Assembly: GCA_002369025.1 (NCBI GenBank)
Contig: DFDV01000132.1
Coordinates: forward strand, 1-10,270
Origin: Treponema sp. UBA3819
GTDB lineage: Bacteria; Spirochaetota; Spirochaetia; Treponematales; Treponemataceae
Direction: 5' to 3'
Length of the DNA: 10,270 bases
A model generated the notes under the pieces. It was not told the DNA's origin. It ran no database searches and saw nothing but the letters and a program-made list of their open reading frames with translations. This document shows positions 4,673 to 10,270 of the stretch, piece after piece (position 1 is the first letter of the stretch; the number at the start of each line of letters is the position of its first letter). Made by a program: the position numbers and the translations under genes.

Positions 4673-7600
4673 TCCGACAACGTTGGTCTTGGTGAATCTG
4701 TTGATACGGAATCTCCGTCTATTGAAATCGCTTATCCTCCGGCATCTGCCATAATCCGCGGAAGTTTTGTCTTTGCGGGTTCATGGAAAGATGATAAGGG
4801 CGTAAAAACCGTTACGGCTATAATCACAAATACGGCTACCAAGCAGACATATCCTGCAAACACGGTTACTGTCATTACAAAAAGCAAAGTGGATCCAGAA
4901 AACGCCTGGTATGTCACGGTAAACAATTACAGCGAGGACAATGCCGACTATGTGAACAACTGGCAGCTCCCCGACGGTAAATATGAGCTGGGTGTATATG
5001 CAACTGACCACGCGGGACATAAATCTGGCATTGCAACCCGTACTTTTGAAATTGATAACACGGCTCCGGTAACAGTTCTTACCAGTCCGGGAAGCACATC
5101 AACCTATACGGCATACGGTTCTACTTTCAGTGTGGAAGGAACTATCGCTGACGAACATGCAGTAGAGTCTCTTGCGGTAACCATTTACGACGAAAACGGC
5201 AATGTGCTGGATTCTACAGCGGATGAACCCTACACTGAGACAAGCATTCAGACTGCGGGCGGCACAAGCGTTTCTCTGCTCAAGTTTTCAGAAAGACCGG
5301 TTACCGATGCACAGAAACGCTATTCAAACATTTATGGAGAAAGCCGGGAAGGCGGTACCAAAAAGTATTCCTGTGCCATTTATGTAAGGGATAATGCCCG
5401 CATATATGGTGAAGAAGAATACAAGGCATACAAGGCTAGTGGTGATGCTACCAGCGCGACGACGGGTAACGAAACATCTGTCTTCTATTTAAATGCAAGC
5501 GTATACGAAACTTTGCTCAGCAGCGTAAAGGGCTATGGCCTCAGCGTTACGGACTTGATGACTATTATCAACGGAACCTATGTGCCCAGTGATGATACGA
5601 CTGCCCGTGCTGCGGGAAACAACATTGTAAAGGGAACTCTGACTGCAGAAGAACTGAAGGAAGTTCAGTCCCTGCTCTTTGGCGACAAGTCTGTGGCGGT
5701 GGATACCTCAGAAGAACATCTTCGTTTTTCTCTTGACCCCGCGGTTAATCCTATCTACACGGTGAGTGGATTTTCTCTGGAAGATTCTCCCAACGGCACC
5801 AAGAACCAGACTGTTACCTTTATCGTAAGCCCCGGTCTGGACGGCACCCAGTTCCGCCCCAACACGTTCTCAGTCTACCTGCTGAACTGCGGCTTATACA
5901 ATGCGGAAACAGGCTTTGACTCATCAAAATACAATGAATTTCTGGCTGATCCGGCTGCCTATTATGAGGCACATAAAGATACAACTTCCTTCATAACGAG
6001 TTATGCTGACAAATATACTGATGCCGACACACTTTCTTCCCTTACGGCGACATTCAAGCTGCCGGAAATCGTTGCGGATAACTACTATATTATTGGCTTA
6101 AGCGGCTACGACCTGGATGACAATGAACTTGTTTCTGACGGAACCTTTGGCTTTATCGGTGCTCTTTCCGGAACACCGCCGGTAATTGGTTTTGAAAAAC
6201 CTGCAAGCCAGGCAATTCTGGGTTCTACAGCTGACCTGGTCTTTGGCGGTGAAGTTACTACAACGGAAGTAAAACTGGACAAACTGACGCTGACCATTGA
6301 CGTAACCGATGTAGAAAGTGGCGCAAGTGTTGGCTCCTTTAAGGTTTCCAATGTGGCATCTGATGCCAGCAAGATTGTTTCCTGGGATACTGGTGTAGAA
6401 AAGGATGCAGATGCCAAGTTTAAGTATGCATGGACATTCGCCCTGAAAGATGCTCCCGAATACAATAGCTATAAGGCAGAGGCAGGAGACGGAAAAATCT
6501 ACATGTACACGGTGACTGCGGAAGCAAGGGATTCTTCCGGCGGTGAAAATACTGCAACCCGTACCGTAACTGTGGATACCCTGCCCCCGGAAGTGTCCAT
6601 TACTTCTGTAATTCCTTCTGTCAGCGGCTACACGGATGCAAATCATAGTGATGACAGTGTGGTCTATGTGAACGGAATCATTACGATTACAGGTTCCGTA
6701 AACGAAATGAACCACCGTGCTACAAACTACACGGTATATGTGGGTGACAGACCCGTAGAAGACCTGACTGACTGTGAAATTTCTACCTACTCAAACTTTA
6801 AGATTGTCATTGACACGACAAAACTCTGGATTGAAAAAGACAGCAGCGGAAATCCCGTTTATGTGGATGGTGTGCCCCTCAAGGTGGAGGTGACATCAGA
6901 AGACCGCGCAAATCAGGAACTGAATGCCAATGAAAACCTGCTTCCTGCCGGAAAGGGCAAGGGTAATACCGGCTCCTACAACACGACTCAGCTGAATGGC
7001 GGAAAGCCCTTCTATATTCTGCAGGAAACTGATAAGCCTGTCATTAAGCCGATAAATGCAGACAAGGATATTCAGGGGCAGGCGGACATCGTTACGGCAA
7101 CACAAGATTCCAGCCGCATGAACAAGAATATTTTTGCCCCGGGCGACAAACTGCAGGTGACGGTAAGCGATGATGACGGCATTTCTGAAGTAACTGTATC
7201 TTACCGTTCTGCCGGATCTTCTGATTCTCCTCTTCCTCTTGTGTCAAGTTATACGGCTTCAAACAATTCTCTTGTTTCTGCCCTGCCGGCAGATTACGGC
7301 GTATATGAAATTCTGGTAAACGCTAAGGACTCTGTGGAAGGCCGACCGGCGGAAAATGAAGAAAACGGTACAAGCACAATTTCTTTTGTTGTGGCAATGG
7401 ATGACGGAGCCCCGACATTCAGCAACATGCAGCCGGCAGATAACGGCTACTATGCTGAACGCTTTGCCGTGACAGGTGTGATTACCGATAAGAGCGGCGC
7501 GGTAACACTGCAACTTATCAGTGCCACTGAAGACACCGAGACGGCCAAAAATCAGGGACGCAGTGAAAACTATGCGTCTGCGGTAAGCCTGAATGGTACC

Positions 7601-10270
7601 GCTGACGGAGCAGACTTTAGCGATAAGATTACGGTTCCAGAAAACAGTCAGACTTATAGAATCGTCTACAAGGCAACCGATAAGTATAATCAGTCTAAAG
7701 AATATGCTATCAGGTACATTGTAGATAAAGATGCACCAACAGTTGAGGCACCAAGCATAGAAAATGCTTCGCAAAGTGGCGACTGGTTCAACTCTACTAG
7801 CCCGCGGGTAACGGTAAAGGCAAAAGACAACGAGGGCGGTAGTGGTGTAGCAACAGTAAAGGCCTATGTGCTTAAAGATACGGAAGTTCCTGAAAACCTT
7901 ACAGAATTTAATGATGGCACTGCAACAGGCGTTGATTTGGCGGCAGGAACAAAAGACTCTGATACGGACTTTACTCCCTATGGGGGCCTTGTGTCTTTGC
8001 AGCAGGGAAAAAATGTCGTTATTGTAGTGGTAACCGATCAGGCTACGAATAAAACAAGAGTCAAAACGGATGTCATACAGGTGGACACCCTTTCTCCGAC
8101 CATTACGCTTTCAGCCCTTTCTGACACGCTTATCAACAAAACGGAATGGGAAAACCTTTCATCAGGCCTAACCCTTACGCCGACTATTGTGGATGAAGGA
8201 AGTGGCGTTGTTGCCGCATGGCTTGATAGGCAGAACACGGAAGCAAAAGAATCTGCTGCCACAATAAAAGACACGACTGAGGCCGTGACAAGTTCAAGCG
8301 GCTGGGAAGCCAATCTGGTCATTCCGCAAAGTGACCTTACTGACGGAAACCATGTCTATTATGTGTGGGCAAAAGATGCTGCGGGCAGGACTTCTGCTTC
8401 TGAGCCCATTTCCTTTACGGTAGATACAAGGCCGCCAGAGATTGAAGTAACCGCCTTGTCTAACAATGGACTGTATACAGAAGCAAATGTAACGAACCTT
8501 GATACGACGGCACGCACGGCAAAGTATTCTATTGCTGGCTCTTGGTCTGATGCGGTTTCTGGCACGGAAACATTGCAGTACACACGTAATGCCAATCCGA
8601 CTGCATTGACAGCAGAAGGAGAAAACCCCGCTACAACATGGGTTACCATTCCTCTGTCTGATAAAGCGGCTGGCGTAAAGTTGAGCTGGACAAATCTCAT
8701 CGACGTTACGGAAAGTTCTGACAATACGATTGCTTTCCGTGCAAAAGATACGGCAGGAAACATAACGGCTTCTGACGGCTACAAACTCTTTACGGGAATC
8801 ACCTTTGACTTTAGCCTGCCGGTGATTACGCTGACACAAAGGCCTGCTACGCAGACTAAGGAACAGGTGACCATAAGCGGCACGGTAGAAGACAAACTTG
8901 CCCTCTCGCAGGGAAATATCAGCATTGTGGTGACGAAAGGCACCGAGGCACAGACTGTTACTCCGACTATCACTGAAACCACAACGGGTAAGGCATATTC
9001 ATTTGACCTTACCATTCCTGCACAGGCAGACCACTTAAACGATGGCGACTGGACGGTGACGATTGGCGCAAAGGATGGTGCAGGACGCGATGCAGTGCAG
9101 CAGACGGTGGCGGTAAAAATTGATACTACCGCGCCAAGTGTGGAAAAACCAACGCTTTCCACATCAAAAGGTTCTGAAAAAGACAGCGTCTACTACTTTA
9201 ACGGTTCAGACATTCCGACGGTTGCCGTAAGTGCTTCTGACTCAGGCACGGGAATTGCCTCGGTTGCCTACGGCATTGTTTCTGGCACTGCAACGGCATG
9301 GTCAGATTCCCTTGTACTGAAAAACATAACGGAAAGCACAGAAAAATGGACTGCAATGCAGATGGACAGTTCCGTAAGCGATAGATTTAAGGTAAACGTA
9401 ACTGACTTTAACACGCTGGGAGATGGTGAATACGTTGTTTTTGTCCGCGTGATAGATAGCGTGGGTAATACAGCCTATTCTGAAGGCTATCGAGTCTGCA
9501 ACGATAAGACGGCACCAGAATTGAAGGAAAACGCTGCAGATGATAAGCCCGTTGATGCAACAGGAAAGTCATTTGACAGCGGAGACTTTATGCTGACCGG
9601 TACTGTTTCTGATACGAATTATAAGGAACTTACGGTAACGCGAGATACAAGCGATGGTGCTGCTCCCGTGCTTACAGTCTTAGACGGCACATGGACATTG
9701 ACGCAGACCGTTGCTGATGATGGGGAATCACATACTTATACCTATACTCTTACTGTAAAAGACTATGCGGGAAATGAAGCTTATATCAACGGCCGCACGG
9801 TAGAAATTGACCGAACGAAACCCACCGTTACCGTGGAAAAACTGAATGACAGTGCGACTGAAGGTGGTGTATTCTCAACTAAAGAAAAGAACTGTATCTT
9901 TACAGGAAAGATAGTAGAAACAGGTTCTGGATTACATAAAGCGTACGCAATACTGTACACGGGAGATACGGCTCCGGCTGATCCTGATGCGGCCACTGGT
10001 ATCGCTTCTGGCGGAACAACTTATACAAGTGTGAGCGTAAACAGCGATGGTTCATTTACCCACACCTTCTATGGTCAGGCGGAAGGAACCTATTACTTAA
10101 AAGTAGTTGCCTTTGATAAGGCTGGAAACAAGAGTACATTTGAGCCCATGAAGGTCAATGTGGATAACTCAGCCCCGGTAAGTACGCTGAGCGTAACGAA
10201 TAGCAGCAATGGCATTAAGCAGATTGCTGGTGGTGTGGCTTCTGGCGTTACTATTTCTGCTGATAACTGG
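4601..10270 (+). CDS. Giant Ig-like-repeat lipoprotein, 3' end beyond the window
   Basis: The frame is open for 1,890 codons without a stop and continues past the right edge; I read it codon by codon. A lipoprotein signal (residues 1-23, Cys24) is followed by a tandem array of beta-rich, bacterial Ig-like modules. Each ends in an AxDxAGN-type strand, about 15-20 residues, and a hinge of form VDxxAP (for example DNTAP at 152, DTLPP 659, DTRPP 1275, DTTAP 1508, DNSAP 1855). Residues about 270-400 hold a non-repeat insert with a likely helical patch (LTAEELKEVQSLLFG). The composition is rich in Thr, Ser, Asp and Ala, with few Cys, as in cell-surface proteins. Likely exported and lipid-anchored; adhesion or a structural surface role is inference only. 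No enzymatic domain is seen. Start ATG 4601 is fixed by AGGAG. Confidence 0.9.
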   Translation, partial: MLKKCFKSVVTGLVLGALGMVLSCSDNVGLGESVDTESPSIEIAYPPASAIIRGSFVFAGSWKDDKGVKTVTAIITNTATKQTYPANTVTVITKSKVDPENAWYVTVNNYSEDNADYVNNWQLPDGKYELGVYATDHAGHKSGIATRTFEIDNTAPVTVLTSPGSTSTYTAYGSTFSVEGTIADEHAVESLAVTIYDENGNVLDSTADEPYTETSIQTAGGTSVSLLKFSERPVTDAQKRYSNIYGESREGGTKKYSCAIYVRDNARIYGEEEYKAYKASGDATSATTGNETSVFYLNASVYETLLSSVKGYGLSVTDLMTIINGTYVPSDDTTARAAGNNIVKGTLTAEELKEVQSLLFGDKSVAVDTSEEHLRFSLDPAVNPIYTVSGFSLEDSPNGTKNQTVTFIVSPGLDGTQFRPNTFSVYLLNCGLYNAETGFDSSKYNEFLADPAAYYEAHKDTTSFITSYADKYTDADTLSSLTATFKLPEIVADNYYIIGLSGYDLDDNELVSDGTFGFIGALSGTPPVIGFEKPASQAILGSTADLVFGGEVTTTEVKLDKLTLTIDVTDVESGASVGSFKVSNVASDASKIVSWDTGVEKDADAKFKYAWTFALKDAPEYNSYKAEAGDGKIYMYTVTAEARDSSGGENTATRTVTVDTLPPEVSITSVIPSVSGYTDANHSDDSVVYVNGIITITGSVNEMNHRATNYTVYVGDRPVEDLTDCEISTYSNFKIVIDTTKLWIEKDSSGNPVYVDGVPLKVEVTSEDRANQELNANENLLPAGKGKGNTGSYNTTQLNGGKPFYILQETDKPVIKPINADKDIQGQADIVTATQDSSRMNKNIFAPGDKLQVTVSDDDGISEVTVSYRSAGSSDSPLPLVSSYTASNNSLVSALPADYGVYEILVNAKDSVEGRPAENEENGTSTISFVVAMDDGAPTFSNMQPADNGYYAERFAVTGVITDKSGAVTLQLISATEDTETAKNQGRSENYASAVSLNGTADGADFSDKITVPENSQTYRIVYKATDKYNQSKEYAIRYIVDKDAPTVEAPSIENASQSGDWFNSTSPRVTVKAKDNEGGSGVATVKAYVLKDTEVPENLTEFNDGTATGVDLAAGTKDSDTDFTPYGGLVSLQQGKNVVIVVVTDQATNKTRVKTDVIQVDTLSPTITLSALSDTLINKTEWENLSSGLTLTPTIVDEGSGVVAAWLDRQNTEAKESAATIKDTTEAVTSSSGWEANLVIPQSDLTDGNHVYYVWAKDAAGRTSASEPISFTVDTRPPEIEVTALSNNGLYTEANVTNLDTTARTAKYSIAGSWSDAVSGTETLQYTRNANPTALTAEGENPATTWVTIPLSDKAAGVKLSWTNLIDVTESSDNTIAFRAKDTAGNITASDGYKLFTGITFDFSLPVITLTQRPATQTKEQVTISGTVEDKLALSQGNISIVVTKGTEAQTVTPTITETTTGKAYSFDLTIPAQADHLNDGDWTVTIGAKDGAGRDAVQQTVAVKIDTTAPSVEKPTLSTSKGSEKDSVYYFNGSDIPTVAVSASDSGTGIASVAYGIVSGTATAWSDSLVLKNITESTEKWTAMQMDSSVSDRFKVNVTDFNTLGDGEYVVFVRVIDSVGNTAYSEGYRVCNDKTAPELKENAADDKPVDATGKSFDSGDFMLTGTVSDTNYKELTVTRDTSDGAAPVLTVLDGTWTLTQTVADDGESHTYTYTLTVKDYAGNEAYINGRTVEIDRTKPTVTVEKLNDSATEGGVFSTKEKNCIFTGKIVETGSGLHKAYAILYTGDTAPADPDAATGIASGGTTYTSVSVNSDGSFTHTFYGQAEGTYYLKVVAFDKAGNKSTFEPMKVNVDNSAPVSTLSVTNSSNGIKQIAGGVASGVTISADNW
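5054..10270 (+). repeat. Array of Ig-like modules in the lipoprotein (protein-level repeat)
   Basis: Hinge motifs that mark module boundaries begin at residues 152, 659, 811, 934, 1042, 1162, 1275, 1403, 1508, 1635, 1737 and 1855. From 811 onward the spacing is 102-128 residues, a regular Ig-domain period. The gap 152-659 holds longer, less regular sequence with an insert. Modules share only motif-level similarity (AKDAAGR, AKDTAGN, AKDGAGR, VKDYAGN, FDKAGN), and I see no near-identical DNA copies, so the array is old and not recently amplified. One hinge, at 1403, is degenerate (DFSLP). Confidence 0.75.

Noticed and set aside
6098..6715. Long minus-strand open frame of 205 codons inside the lipoprotein gene, with similar ones at 7259-7774 and 8294-8839
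   Set aside because: They lie antisense to a continuous 1,890-codon frame with clear domain structure, have no recognisable motifs, and are an expected by-product of its codon use.
1..10270. tRNA, rRNA, CRISPR array, transposase, known riboswitch
   Set aside because: None seen on either strand by eye. Inverted repeats here are single hairpins without CRISPR-type regular spacers, and no transposase motif appears.

Overview
The window holds a type II fatty acid synthesis cluster (fabD, fabG, fabF, fabZ, all on the + strand) followed by the first 1,890 codons of one very large lipoprotein gene that runs off the right edge. The four Fab proteins keep their catalytic residues and usual lengths. 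A gut- or rumen-type spirochaete of the Treponema group is my best guess. It rests on moderate GC content, a relaxed spirochaete-like lipobox (VLSC) on a giant Ig-repeat lipoprotein, and long spacers full of hairpins. This is inference; nothing here fixes the taxon, and a Firmicute is not excluded.

Layout: 1-82, promoter and a palindromic operator candidate. 83-1039, fabD. 1040-1204, a spacer of four inverted repeats in tandem. 1205-1951, fabG. 1952-2061, two small hairpins and an intrinsic terminator. 2062-2225, no convincing gene, only a doubtful small reading frame. 2226-2463, a second promoter, a second copy of the operator word and a roughly 200-nt structured leader. 2464-3708, fabF. 3727-4158, fabZ. 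4159-4470, a diverged duplication of the fabZ 3' end and its downstream sequence, a short tandem repeat and a strong terminator. 4498-4600, promoter and ribosome site. 4601-10270, the Ig-repeat lipoprotein.

The fab genes appear to form two transcription units, fabD-fabG and fabF-fabZ. Both carry the same 23-bp palindrome, TGACA-N13-TGTCA, at their promoters, as expected if one regulator coordinates them. FabD charges ACP with malonyl groups, FabF condenses, FabG reduces and FabZ dehydrates. The enoyl reductase, FabH, ACP and acetyl-CoA carboxylase are not in the window; acpP, which commonly lies between fabG and fabF, is absent from that gap.

The least explained features are (1) a structured element of about 75 nt present in both the fabD-fabG spacer and the fabF leader, with base-pair covariation and a Shine-Dalgarno-like sequence on each side; (2) the shared operator; and (3) a relic of a second fabZ 3' end that still reads MCLVGKGN-stop with only synonymous differences.
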